From Corallochytrium limacisporum (Eukaryota > Opisthokonta): a stretch of DNA of 64,000 nt. The stretch is taken from the NCBI GenBank assembly GCA_002811645.1, contig PDIP01000024.1:26450-90449 (forward strand). Direction: 5' to 3'. Position 1 is the stretch's first letter; every line of letters begins with the position of its first letter. Of the stretch, positions 28,955-40,485 are shown one piece after another. A model generated the notes under the pieces. That model was not told the origin of the DNA. It did no database searches and saw nothing but the letters and a program-made list of their open reading frames with translations. A program made the translations under genes and the position numbers.

Positions 28955-31758
28955 ATGTTTGTAGTATCATCGCAAGCTCACAAAGTTAGTGTACACTATG
29001 CATCTCCGGCTAGGAATCAAAACATTAACAAGCAACCTGATTGTGATCGCCTCCGTATGGGCGGTACGCCCTCGTGCTATCATTCTCGAGCGAGACGAAT
29101 GGGCTGGCCCAAAAGACGCGAACGTCTTCATCACATAGAGCGTGCAGGTCCCACATGCTCTTCACGACTATAGCTGATGTGGGCTGGCCAGTACATGACA
29201 AGCCCTGGAGTGCACATGGAGGTGGGGGTGGGAGGGCAAACTGCTCAAACCGTTCCAACACGTCTCCCATCTCAATACCGTTTTCACGCCTGGTGCCCCA
29301 AGTCATTTCGCAATCATGAAAAGAACTGGCATCATCGCAAATGAGAAACCGAGATCTACGTCCTACCGTAACTTGATGTGCAGATTGTGTTTGAGCCTCG
29401 CCATTTTTCTGCTTCAACTATTGTGTGCCAAGTGTTTTGTGTGTGACCAGCGCCAGATGATCTGGTACCAAGCTAGGTCCTGGGTTGCCAGTTCTTCGTT
29501 TTCCTTCTTTCCAATTCTTCTTGAACTTTGTGCCCTTTTGGGGACGAGTGGATGGTTGTATTTGTTCTTACCCACTCCCGTGATCTGTTCGTAGTGGTGT
29601 GTTCCATCTGTTGGTGCCCAAGCATTCAATGGTGCTCAGCTGCAGCAAACCGACAATAAATTGAGGGTGAGCAGTGCTCTCTACATACAAGCCTCTACTG
29701 CAGGGTTTAGAACACGGTCGGCGGAAGGCAATCAACAGTTGGCTTCCGTCCGAACAGGTTTGAACGGCTAGCTGACTAGGTTGCTGTGATTGGTCGTGAC
29801 ACCGGTTTGGTGCAGTCATCAAAGCATGACAGTCTGAACTTGATACTGTCTGAGTCTGTGCATTTGAAAAAAAAATGCTGGGGCCAACAATCCGATATTT
29901 TTTCCACCATATCATTCCCTTTGCAATACGGTAATTATACAGTAGTCAGTGTTTGCTGGAGTTTCGGTTGAGTATGCTGGAAAACTGTGACTAGCAGCGA
30001 GTTCTTTGAGAAATTCGGCCAAAATAGTGTATACGATAAACTGGTTCCCAAATGAACAGATTAAAGTACGGTCCAAAGAAGGCCATAGTTAACGGCCAAG
30101 TGAAATATTATAGTGACATGCCATACCGCAAAGACTCTCTTGGTCCCGAAGACGATTAATGCGTCAGACTTCAATGGAAGTTTTGTTAACGTTTCCGCGA
30201 ATTCCAAAGAAGGGGTAATATCAAACGGCAAGAGGATTTACAACCACCGGATAGGCGTGCTGCGAGAGCGCAAACAAGCAGCAAGGAAGAGGTACATAAG
30301 ATTTTTTCTCTCTCCGAGAAATCCAGATCCGTACATTAAGAATGCTGAATGCTTTAGGTCAGTGTATAATAGCTGGTGTCGTTACACGAAACTGCCAAAA
30401 CATGCCCGACATTTGAAATTCGTTGGCCTTCTTAAGGGCCAATATGCATACTCCTGTGCCGGTGCCGTGCGTCGCTTTTTTCTTCAAGTTTCTAACTGTC
30501 CGTCGAGAAACATAGAAGCTTTCCTGTGGGTGGTGGACGGTGCGACTCTCAATTTCACATTGTAGACTGCGTTGCTTGGAAGACTCTCAGAATCAACTGG
30601 GGATCCGAGAGAAATTCAATGTTTTCAACAGGATCGTTCAATTCTCGATACCAACGCCAATGGTTCCAGTCGTCAAAATTGTTCTGTGCATGAGCCAGAG
30701 CTGGATCCTCGCCCACGGCGCGAGATTACAGACTTTCCGGTCTTTCGTATTCACTGTATGTATCGCTCATCTGCGGCACGTACCCAGCCCTCGCACACTC
30801 GAAACCCACTCAGCTATGGACGGGGACAGTAGTGCGATTCGTGTCCGTGTGGTCACGAAGAAGAACGATACACCTACGGTGTTTTGCGGGCCACCGCAAT
30901 CAGTTGAATGCCGCCCGGTTATTGTGTTATTCACGCATCCTCCCTTAGCAATTTACCATTGATAAGCTCCATCCTCCGACGGTTGGTTGCGTTGTTCGCG
31001 CGCGTCGATCGTGCTCGTGTGGGATGTCTGCACGGTTGGACACGAAGTAAATCTATGTGCGTCAGCTATTTCGTTCCCTATCGATGAAGAATGCAACTGA
31101 CCAAGGAAGTGGTAAACCATGGTAAACATAGGTACATGTTGCAGTTGTGCACAGTCAACATCGAGACCGCGAGGATCTATTCTTCACCATGCGCACAGCG
31201 CCAGAAACTGCCCAAACCAACAGATTGTTTCTGGCAGTGAAGGGATTAGAAATATTTATCAAACAGTGAGGTATTGTTCACCAAATGTTTCAACCCTTGA
31301 ACAGAATGCATTCTAGTATCAGTCTGTAAGACCTGAGGTTGGCCAACTTCCAAAGATGGAAGGTCCGCAAAATTGGTCCCACAGCGATATCGGTGCCATT
31401 GCTTTTTGACAACCCTCACCATATATGGAGGGGAACTGCAGTAGTGAATATATAGAGGCTCCTCAACGGTAAGCATTGACCTGTGTTTTCACATCCTGAC
31501 GAGGAAAAATTGGTCCAACCGGCCAAGGAACTAGAGATCTTCGATTCTCTTCGGTGAGACTCCAAGGGTGGCCGCCACCTTGGCCACGGAGGTAGAAGGC
31601 ACGCGTTCTACGGCATGTGGCGACTTGGCCTAACATCGTCTCTGCGGAAGAGCACATAGACCGTAGAACCCAATTGTATAAAAGTGTTCTCCTGGAATAA
31701 AAGCACCTCCACCTTGAAATTCGTTCCACACGAGAAATACATAACAGATCGATGGAAT

Positions 31759-32065
31759 ATGGATCATTCCCAGCACTGTCCAGAACGTGAGAGGACAGTG
31801 CGATACATGTGCAGTCAGTCTTTGTAGGCCTTTGCGCATGCCATTGGGATCACCACATGCCCACAGGGATCGACGACCGACCGATCCAGAGTACTACGAT
31901 GAGGACCGGCAAAAGGACAGTGCCAAGGCCATTAGTTTGGCCGCCAGCGCCAAGTCACAGTTGCCTCCCCCACCCCAGCTGGACACTCTACCATCAACAC
32001 CCACTTCCCTGTTATTTCTAGCACTTTCTCCTTCTTATTCTGCTTCTGCTTCTCATCTCCCTTAG
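31759..32065 (+). CDS. Possible small two-exon gene, unidentified
   Basis: A TATAAAAG box at 31677-31684 precedes an ATG at 31759 (MDHSQHCPERERTVRYMCSQ). The frame stops soon after, but a GTAGGC...CCACAG intron of 43 nt (31824-31866) would join it in phase to a coding-looking frame (DRRPTDPEYYDEDRQKDSAK, then a Pro-rich end) that stops at 32065. The donor is weak and the intron is half the length of the one clear intron in this window, so this is only a candidate. Confidence 0.2.
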
Positions 32066-35000
32066 CCTAAGACCGGCGACAGAATAAATTTGACGCAGAA
32101 TGCAGCGGTGGTGCTTTAAAGAGAATAGCTAAGAGATCCTGCCGGGACGAGACGGGTTCGTATGATATGTACATAGTTGGTAACAAGGGGATCTAAACCC
32201 CCTTCGCTTTGCGAGCAACTACGATGGCCATACATATTCAATTGGTTAGAAGGCGGCTGAGATGGTGAAGCAAAAATTAATTGCAGGAAGCTCCGGTATT
32301 CGCGGGTGAGGTTTTTCTTCAGTAGTCACTGTCGGTCATCCTTTCCGGTTAATGTCATGGATTGATTTGGCAACCCTAGAATGAACTGCTCTACCCGGGA
32401 TTTCTTAATGAGAAAATTTCCTTCTCATTCCTCTCAGCCCTGCAGAAGACTTACTATTTACAAGGCTACTCCAGCCATTTGAAACACTCTCTACAAAGAC
32501 AAAAAGTCTGCCCCAACTTGCCTGGACTTTAGCCTGAAGAGCAGTGATTTCAAGGAAGCCGGAAAGAAAAAAAAACAAATAGCCGCAGATAAAGAATAGT
32601 AGGTAATGTATACTTAAAGTAGATGTCAATTGGGTCCCCCCCCGGGGGAGGCCTGTCGAATGGGTCGTGGTTGTTCCGTTCGGTTTCACCAAAACACTGC
32701 GGGCATTGGTTTGTTGGTATTGCCGCAACCTCAAGACTTTCCCAAAGTATTACTCCAGCGGTCTAAAATGGCAAGTCCAGGGGATCCAGACTGTTTGCAT
32801 TTCTATTTGCTTTGTGGCAATGTGTTAGTTGAGTGTGTTTCCCAACAACCAGCGGTGTAGTGATCACGTATGGACACCAGTACGGCACTATTGGCAAAAG
32901 CTGTATACCACTCTGAAGGCACTTTACGACGAAATAACAGGGACAATAACAACATGATGGTAGTTCTGTTTGCATGCACATCAGACCCCCTGAAACATGG
33001 ACTGAGGAAGAAAAAAAAACATGACAATGCGTAGATGCAAGGATCCAGTGCTGTGTGGGGGCTGCCAGCTGAACTTTAATTATATTCCCTGACACGAGGT
33101 GAGGGTGAGGATACACGCCAAGTCAGTAAGACATCTTTCATGCCTTGCCACCTGACGGGCCAGTTTCTGGAAACTTCAACTATGCCAGTTTGCACGAATG
33201 GAACTGACGAAAGGGAAGAGCTGCGTACCCCATCCCACTTACATATTGTCAATGCTGTGAAAACGTGCTGTCGCTCTAAGGATTCACAGTTGACCGGTCT
33301 CTCCCGTCAACGCCTGAAACTACAAACTATCAGGACAAATCAGCGTGAAATGTATACGGAAGACAATTGAGTTTGAGGAAAGCATCCGCTTTTGTTGTTG
33401 AATGATATACACGGCTCGGCGAAATATCTCGTAAGTGTTCTCGCGCTCTCGCACTATCCCAAGCCACATACTGATCACTCTTACACTAAACACAATGAGG
33501 TTGTGTCCATTCCTCCAATTCTAATGATGCTAGGTCTGCCTAAGGCCGAGGACAAACGACAGATAATGCCATTCGACTACACAGGGGTATATAGCTGGGT
33601 GTGGTGCTGCTTCACGTTGAGCTTCGGGTCTCCACTCAATAGTGAAGCGTTATCCCATCAAAAAGGTATTCTTGTTTCATATAGTACGCATATTTGTGTC
33701 ACACAGAATCCAAACTTTCCTATCGAGATCGTCAGATACGCGTGTTTGTGACACCCTCTCGAAGCACGAAAGCCATTGCCTTTTCGAACTACGGACCCTG
33801 TATGATGGAGACAAAGGGGATGAATAGCCCCGTTCACAACCTCTCCTTCATGCCTCGATGTTGCTACTTCTGACGTGGGCACACAGATGGAAAGAAGTGA
33901 GGTAAGTCTCTCAACAAAGCGAACCATGTTAAGTGGATGACTGTCCGTCTTTCTCGCTATGCCCTCCCCATCCGTGGTAAAGCCTTTTTGGTTTTGTTGA
34001 TTACTTCAAAGACTCAATGGGGAATACCGGCTTTAGTGAGCACACTGACCACGCTCTCAGCACTATCATGGCGGATCACTGACAGATTGTAAGGTAACGG
34101 GGACTCTGGAGCTAGAAAGGTTACATTTCCACGAGCAAACAGAAGTTCGTAGCATGGACATCAGCGAGAACCAGTCGAACGGTCGGGGACAAATGCAATT
34201 TTCAAAGTTTCTTCAACAAAAGAAGAGCCATACATTAGGTGCTCTCACATGTTTTGGGAGAACAGGAGAATCATTTAGAGTTTGTGGATTGCCTGACACA
34301 AGTTCTCTTGTCGTAGTTTCGAATTTCCCAACAAGTTAGTATGGGGTCAGGAACAGTAAAGCAGTAATATTGAGGGAATCGTCTCGATAAAGACCGGCGA
34401 AGTTGAAATTACAGTACAAGATGGCTTGCAGTTAAGATGGACTGAAGCCGGAAGGGTCTCTAGTCCCTTCTTGAACTGAGAAGGGGAAGCAACAAACACC
34501 TATCTATGCAGGTAAGGAAGGTCATCGTTCGACACTAAGGAACGCCACGCGGGTTCTCGTCATCGCTGACTGCAACAGCACTATTAACCGAAACAACATC
34601 CATGCAGTTCGCTGTCCATTTTTCGAGCAAAAAACAATCTATGGACCTTTGTCGTGACAAGAAGACAAACTTTTGTTAACGAGGGAGCGAGCAGAAGAAT
34701 TCACAGAGGAATGTGATCCCAACACATGAAACCGAAGGAACTGTACAAATGAGATCGTAAAGTTCGAATCTGCAATTTATTTCCAGTACTAGCTGTCCCT
34801 TGATTGTCTCACCCGGATCATTCTACCATTCCTCCGGTTGGGAACTGAAGGAGTGTGCACTACACGACAAGAGAAAAACAATAGTCGTTGATTTGAGCGA
34901 AGGAGAAGGAATTGGAATACCTATGGTGAGCTACGGGGAAGTCACATTCGCAACCCCAAGACCTTCATGTTTTCCTCTCCACCTCTCTGTTGCATCGAGC

Positions 35001-35602
35001 ACACTAAATGAGTCTTTGTTCTGAGCACACTGAGCATTGGAAATGCACAGAAACAAGACACGGGGAAGACCTCTTTCTCATCTGTCAATGACTTTCTGAA
35101 GGAAGGCGTACTAATGTGTGAGTTGGTCGGGGCCGAATAATAAGGAAGAGAGTGTATGGGAAATAGTAGTAGCACGAGAGCGCACCTGCCGAGAATGATC
35201 GCTCCGTGGGTGTCAACGTACAGCTGTCCTTTTGCCGGCGGTTTCGACCCTTTCCCCTTCTCTCGCCTTCTGTGAATGAGTGAACTTGGAGAGGGCGGCC
35301 GGTGAGGGTGGAGCGGGGAGGGGGGAGCGGGGAGAGGGGAGGGGAAAAGAGAGATGGGCGAGACGCCTGCCACAGGACATCTTCTGCACCAGAAAGCCTT
35401 CGTAACTCTACTCACGAGCGCATTGAATCCGTTGTCCAGGCGCATCTTCGAAGTGAGACATAGATTCACTCGCATTACGTTCGGTACACCACAAGCATAG
35501 AAACGTATTTTATGAAGAAAGGTATTCATGTAAGAAGTGTAGATTGTAGTCTATGTCATGAAACAATTGTAGATTGCTAAACACATAGAACACACAGCAA
35601 CC

Positions 35603-35971
35603 ATGGGTGCAAACTCCTGCCTGAAGGGCTCTTTGTCAAGGACCACTAGCGAGGAGATCCGCCGATCCACACGCTCAGTTTGTGTGCGGAACGTCCCTGT
35701 AACAGAAGGTGTCGCAGATGCTGATTATGAACGTAAGGGAAGGGTTGCTCGACTGAACCCGGTTGAACTGCGCCGCGCGCAGCTACAGATTAAGAAGGTT
35801 CAGGATGAGCTTGGCGTGCCTCTGGAGTGTCGCCCTCGCTTCAGCATGAGCATGCTCAAAGAAGAGGAGTTCCGTCGTATGTGCAGTAGTCCTCGACGCG
35901 AGAGCAGGGCCTCCCTGTCGATTCGATCTGAGGACTCCTACGGATCCGACATCTCCGACATGAGTGAGTAA
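35603..35971 (+). CDS. Small putatively dual-acylated protein, unidentified
   Basis: The protein has 122 residues from ATG 35603 with a good upstream context (CAACC). The N-terminus MGANSCLKGS has Gly2, Ser5 and Cys6, the pattern of N-myristoylation plus palmitoylation, so membrane association is expected. The rest is basic and helical in the middle (ARLNPVELRRAQLQIKKVQD) and ends in a Ser/Glu-rich tail (EDSYGSDISDMSE) with casein-kinase-like sites. I recognise no family. It is isolated inside a gene-poor region of about 11.7 kb. The lipidation motif at the very start, clean codon use and proper stop support a real gene. Confidence 0.6.
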   Translation: MGANSCLKGSLSRTTSEEIRRSTRSVCVRNVPVTEGVADADYERKGRVARLNPVELRRAQLQIKKVQDELGVPLECRPRFSMSMLKEEEFRRMCSSPRRESRASLSIRSEDSYGSDISDMSE

Positions 35972-38900
35972 ATTGATCTCCTCGAAGTATTTTAAAACCG
36001 AATTTTCCATAGTCAGTCATACGACACATTCAGCGTCATCGTCATTAACATGAACATCATCGAACATTGTCCATATCACATCCATTTTGTTAAAGTAGAG
36101 TAATATAGCATACCACATCATCACCATTCATTCAATCAACGCGCTTTCAAAGATACATCTGCCCCTTTAGACAATGTATGAGCATCTCTTGGCATTGTGT
36201 GTGAACATCTGCCCCTTTAGTCAATGTATGAGCATCTCTTGGCATGGTGTGTGTAGATATCATGCTGATAAAAACAGTGTAAGCCACGACAGCAATAGTA
36301 TGTCAGCGAAAGTCAGTGAAGTGAGGAGATCAATCTGGAAGTGCCTCGCATGAACTTTCACTCCGATGGCTCGGGGGTTCACCCGGCATATAATAGTCAA
36401 TTAACCAGGGTTGAACTTGGGCCGTAAAACTGGTAACAATTAGTACTGAGTCTCCTACATACGCAATTCACAGGTCTCCTGTACTTTGTATATGAATGAA
36501 GCAGCCTCTATGTCGGCTGCGAAAGCTGCACAGTTTTGGTGGAACGTGTAAGCCATGGATCGCTTCGATATTACCCAATAGTTCAGAATTTTCGGTCGCT
36601 TCCCACTGCTGCCATTTCACCAACTGTTTCCCACAGCGCATATGTTGAATGTACCGATATTATTCTCGCCGTGTTGTTTCTACGTCCGCGCACCTGCACA
36701 GAGGACAGAATAAAAAAACCATACAGACTCGTATCCTTCACAAATTGATCCGCTACAATTTACCGGTGCCCCAAAGCACACCCAGTGCATGCCCAGCCAA
36801 ACTAGGAGGTGGTTCGGTATGCCCCCGATTGACCATATGTCTTCTAGAGTCTTTACTATTGCTATCGATATCCCCAAGATTTCGGTAGTGATATCTAGCC
36901 TGTAATGGAACCTAACGAAGACCACCTTGGGTGCGTGGCAGAGCTCTTGTGTTGCGTCAAAGGTAAGCTAAGGTTACTCGCTTCATAGTGCTAACATTGC
37001 TCGTCCATATCCCATTGTTCAATATGATATAGTCAACTTGGAGCAGAGTGGTACCTGTCGCACACGCCTTGACTGGTGGACGGGGTTCTAATCTTGGCAT
37101 GGGAACTTGGGCCTATTTTTGCCAGCTTTCTGCTGTACCCTTAGCTCGCCCCAACGGACACCTCTCTCAGATCTTCGTAGTTGTCAACAATTCGAGGTGT
37201 CATGTGTACGCGAGTTCACACTTCATATATATATACATTTAGTACGGAGCTAAAATACTATTGTGGACAACCAGAACCATTGACCATTCCTACGGTTGCC
37301 TCCCTGGCTCTCTAACTGGTCCGCCGTGGGTCGTTTGCGGTGGTAATCAAGAAAACCACAAAAAAAGCAAAACTCAATGCCCTTCGACCACTGCTTCATT
37401 GCACACCGACTGAGTAGGTTGCAGTTCCAGGAATGAGTAGGGAAGCACTTCGGACGAAAAAAGAGAAGCAACCCACGGCACTTCACAAGACAACTGAGTT
37501 CGATAGCAGATCCGCTATGGCATCCCATCGGAAGCAGCTCAATAGGAGAAGACTCAGCTTGCTTGCTTTCCCCGCTCGTGATCTCCAAGACTATTGTGCA
37601 AAGTATTTTTTCAAACATTGTCTATACTGCCTACTAGAGATTAAAAACTCCGACAGAAAAACCAATGAGAAAGTGGACGATATGGCTCCCGTTTTCGCCT
37701 TGTCCTCTGTTGCAACTCTGCATGTGATCGTTCGATTTCTCGCTGACAAAACGATGAACCGCTGGTTGCTTCGTTTCGCTTCCTCCTTGCCTGCATTCTT
37801 ATGAGGCTATACTGGTACGGTCACCTTCAGGTGGCCATTGGGCTGTCAAATTTCTTTCCGTTTCGGAATGGCGTGGGTTTGAAACTTGCCGCCAGGCCAC
37901 ACATTTTCTGTTGGCAATGCACAGCCCGTGATGCTCTTGAGTAAAGTTGGTCCCAATACGCTAAGTGCACAATAGAATTGATCATTCGTCAATGGAGTGT
38001 TAGTATGAACCACCTATTGGTCTTCTTGGCAGCTACGATTGAATCAATTGAACCGGGCCGCAACCAAGGGCAAACACAACCACGCTGTCCCATAGTTGAA
38101 GGCAGGAAACGTTGGATACAGTGTGACTGGCTCACGAGAGGGCCCTAGAGCCTGCTATCTCGTACACCGGCCACTCGCTATGGTGCGCGGTTTCTTGTAT
38201 TGTTTCTCTTGGAACATACAACCAATCCATTGGCCGCGCTTGTATGTCGGGAGGGCTCTCTACCGCTACGAGCCTGTAAATACAATAGCTGCTAGCAGAC
38301 CAAAGGTATGCTAGGGTTATATTATCAGACACAGCTTTGTAGTGCAGCCATAACTTAGAGAGTGAAGAAATGTGACATATTCAACACGCTTCCATATTCA
38401 CATCGAATACCACACCACGCAACCGTCACCAGCGGCATCTTTGATCACCCTTTATCATCATAAAACAGAACTAGTTCAGTGAGCTGTTGCAATACCTGAA
38501 CAAAGTGAGTGCTTTCCCCCAGCTGCCTCAGCATGTCGACTACCGATGCCGTGGAATTTCAAGGCTTCGGTTAGCCAGAGACTGAAGGCATGCATCAGAG
38601 GGGTGTGAAGAATGGGCAAGAATGTGTGTCCGATCAGATGTTATTTGGTTGCCTGCCGCTTGCATCAATATGCCTCTAAGGATTTCGGGATCCCAAAGGT
38701 TCAATGTAGGAAACTCTCGCCATTAGTGAAGCTAGAACCAGTCGAGAACAAATACTATAGATCCGTTGAACGCAATACAAGGATTCCACTGGCGCTGAGT
38801 GCTCTGTACAGTGTGTGTTCCCTCCAACCCATGCGCTGGGGAGTTTCAAATTAGTATCTACGCGATGGACACTTGAAGTCAAACCGCATAGACCGTGATT

Positions 38901-39210
38901 CACGCCGCCTTCCTTGTTGCTGCGTGAACAACTGCAGTATTGCCACACAGAGGAAGAGTCTACAGTATTTCGTCTGATGAATTCTACTGCAAGCTCTTGT
39001 GACCGCCCCACTCTTCCACCGTGTCCCACTACTGTAGTATGATGGTTTACAACAATTCTGCGAAACGATCGCAGTACGCTGGACAATTATTAATCAATAT
39101 TATTGAAGTCTCCATGTTTCAATTCTATTTAAAATTTCCGGATATAGTTTGGTTTTGGGGCACTTGAATAGTAGTTCATATATCTATTTTTCGCCCTCGG
39201 CGGTTGTACT
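35972..39210. other. Long gene-poor region (second part)
   Basis: About 3.2 kb up to the tRNA gene. It contains a 50-bp direct duplication (36155-36254) and a possible tiny spliced ORF at 36905-37091 (see findings). Otherwise nothing I can support. Confidence 0.4.
36155..36254. repeat. 50-bp tandem duplication (2 copies)
   Basis: The unit beginning ACATCTGCCCCTTTAG recurs at 36205 with only a few differences (for example ACAATG versus TCAATG, and GCATTG versus GCATGG). The period is 50 bp. It is non-coding and lies just downstream of the putatively acylated small gene. Confidence 0.85.
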
Positions 39211-39284
39211 GTCAGCGTGGTGTAGTTGGTTATCACATGCGCCTCACACGCGCAAGGTCCCCGGTTCGATCCCGGGCGCTGACA
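39211..39284 (+). tRNA. tRNA-Val (anticodon CAC)
   Basis: The cloverleaf folds by eye. The acceptor GTCAGCG (39211-39217) pairs with CGCTGAC (39277-39283), with discriminator A at 39284. The D-arm contains GTGTAGTTGGTTATCAC. The anticodon stem is TGCGC/GCGCA around the loop CTCACAC with CAC at 39245-39247. The T-arm is CCCGG-TTCGATC-CCGGG. Canonical A and B boxes (TGTAGTTGG, GGTTCGATCC) are present. There is no intron, and no encoded CCA, as is normal in eukaryotes. Confidence 0.97.
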
Positions 39285-39766
39285 TGCTCTTTTTTTGCCT
39301 TTTTTTTTTTTTGAAACTCTTTTTTTTTGCGTCAGTTGGAAACATTGAGTATCTACTGTCTGCATGTCCTCTGATGGCGAAGATCGGATGCGAACTGAGG
39401 TGGTTACGAACCCTTGATAGTCAAGGGCCCCTGCAGGCTTGGAAGAGCCTGGCGGGCAAGAAAAGTTCAGAATAGTAGGTGAGGCGGGACGAGGGTAGAA
39501 TAGCTTGCCCGCTGCGCTACCATTCGGTTTCTTCCTTTTTTTTTTTCCTTGAGTGGCCCCTCGGGCAGAAAATGGGAGCAGCGCTGAGGGCACGAACGAG
39601 CTGTGTTGGGATCGTCTTGCTATAAGGTGTAGAAATCATGGACAGTGCAATCACCATGAACCCTAGCTCTCACTACACTGGCCCCCATTTTCAGGGGAAA
39701 CCTCAAGGATGGTACACAATCTCTAGTTCTCAACACATTTACACGTCTTGCAAAGCGACAGTCGCA
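39285..39766. other. Intergenic, tRNA-Val to Maf gene
   Basis: About 480 bp. It contains T-rich runs and a perfect 7-bp inverted repeat CCCTTGA-TAG-TCAAGGG at 39411-39427. An in-frame Met at 39638 could extend the Maf protein by 43 residues, but that extension shows no conserved feature. Confidence 0.4.
39290..39296 (+). terminator. Pol III terminator of tRNA-Val
   Basis: A run of seven T starts 6 nt after the tRNA 3' end, with a second run of 13 T at 39300-39312 as back-up. This is a standard Pol III stop. Confidence 0.85.
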
Positions 39767-40384
39767 ATGGTGTATTCGGTGGTGACGCGCATGAAAGATA
39801 TGCGTGTGATCCTTGCCTCCAAGTCTCCCCGACGTCGAGACCTGCTCGAGAAGCAACTGGGAATACCGCTCACCATTGTACCGTCCACATTCAATGAAGA
39901 TCTCGACAAGTCAAAATATTCTACACCGCAGGAGTATGTGAAGGACACATGCCTGGGCAAGTTGAATGAGGTCGGAAGTCGACCTGGCCTAGCCTTCGAC
40001 GTATTGATTGCCGCTGACACAGTCGTGATACAAGGCGGACGGATTCTAGAAAAGCCGCAAGACCGGGAGCATGCGATTGAGATGTTGGCATCTCTATCCA
40101 ATACTGAACACATAGTGTGCTCTGCAGTGGCCATTTCGCGTAAGAGAGAAGGATCGGAAGCTGTGATCAAGGCGTTCACTGTTGACACCAAGGTACGGTT
40201 TGCGAACCTTTCGAAGAAGGATATTGAGGCCTACGTCGACACTGGGGAGCCCATGGATAAGGCTGGTGGCTATGGCATTCAGGCGCTGGGGGCGACTTTG
40301 GTCACCGGGATCGAGGGCTGCTATTACAACGTAATGGGATTCCCACTCCAGCGTTTCTGCGCAGAGATGGAGGATCTGGTGTAA
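39767..40384 (+). CDS. Maf-family nucleoside triphosphate pyrophosphatase (ASMTL/YhdE-like)
   Basis: The protein has 205 residues from ATG 39767, the usual Maf length. Motifs in order: RVILASKSPRRRDLL near the N-terminus, IAADTVV in the middle, then EPMDKAGGYGIQ and a closing VMGFPLQRF. These are the substrate and metal-binding signatures of Maf proteins, which hydrolyse dTTP/UTP or modified nucleotides to the monophosphate. The in-frame ATG 129 bp upstream (39638) would add residues unlike the family, so I chose the later start; a third option is the Met immediately before RVILAS. Confidence 0.93.
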   Translation: MVYSVVTRMKDMRVILASKSPRRRDLLEKQLGIPLTIVPSTFNEDLDKSKYSTPQEYVKDTCLGKLNEVGSRPGLAFDVLIAADTVVIQGGRILEKPQDREHAIEMLASLSNTEHIVCSAVAISRKREGSEAVIKAFTVDTKVRFANLSKKDIEAYVDTGEPMDKAGGYGIQALGATLVTGIEGCYYNVMGFPLQRFCAEMEDLV

Positions 40385-40485
40385 CGGGGCCCATTTCATA
40401 TTGACTGGTACAAAGTATTTCATATTTTTACATAATGTTTCTATCTACGCTATCCTACAAATTGGTATTTCCGCTAGTATGTCCC

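Larger units (their letters stand above)
27530..35602. other. Long gene-poor region (first part)
   Basis: About 8 kb with no gene I can identify with confidence. It contains two weak candidates listed separately (27893-28180 and 31759-32065), a perfect 8-bp hairpin at 28934-28954, a C8G5 palindromic spot near 32637-32649, and several donor-like sites (GGTGAGT at 28923, GAGGTAAGT near 33896). Open frames are short, overlap on both strands and usually lack an ATG, as expected of non-coding DNA. Confidence 0.45.

Noticed and set aside
30113-30565. 150-codon open frame in the gene-poor block
   Set aside because: It begins with GTG and contains no Met at all; no domain. Likely chance.
31630-31839. 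Minus-strand hydrophobic frame resembling a PMP3-type helix (FWTVLGMIH)
   Set aside because: Only one helix, the wrong spacing for PMP3, and it overlaps a better plus-strand candidate.
34942-35529. 195-codon minus-strand frame starting with ATG
   Set aside because: Its middle is a Pro/Ser run from a G-rich tract and the rest shows no pattern; it lies in the upstream region of the small acylated gene.
37433-37804. 123-codon frame starting with ATG
   Set aside because: No domain, no promoter-like context and overlapping antisense frames of similar length.
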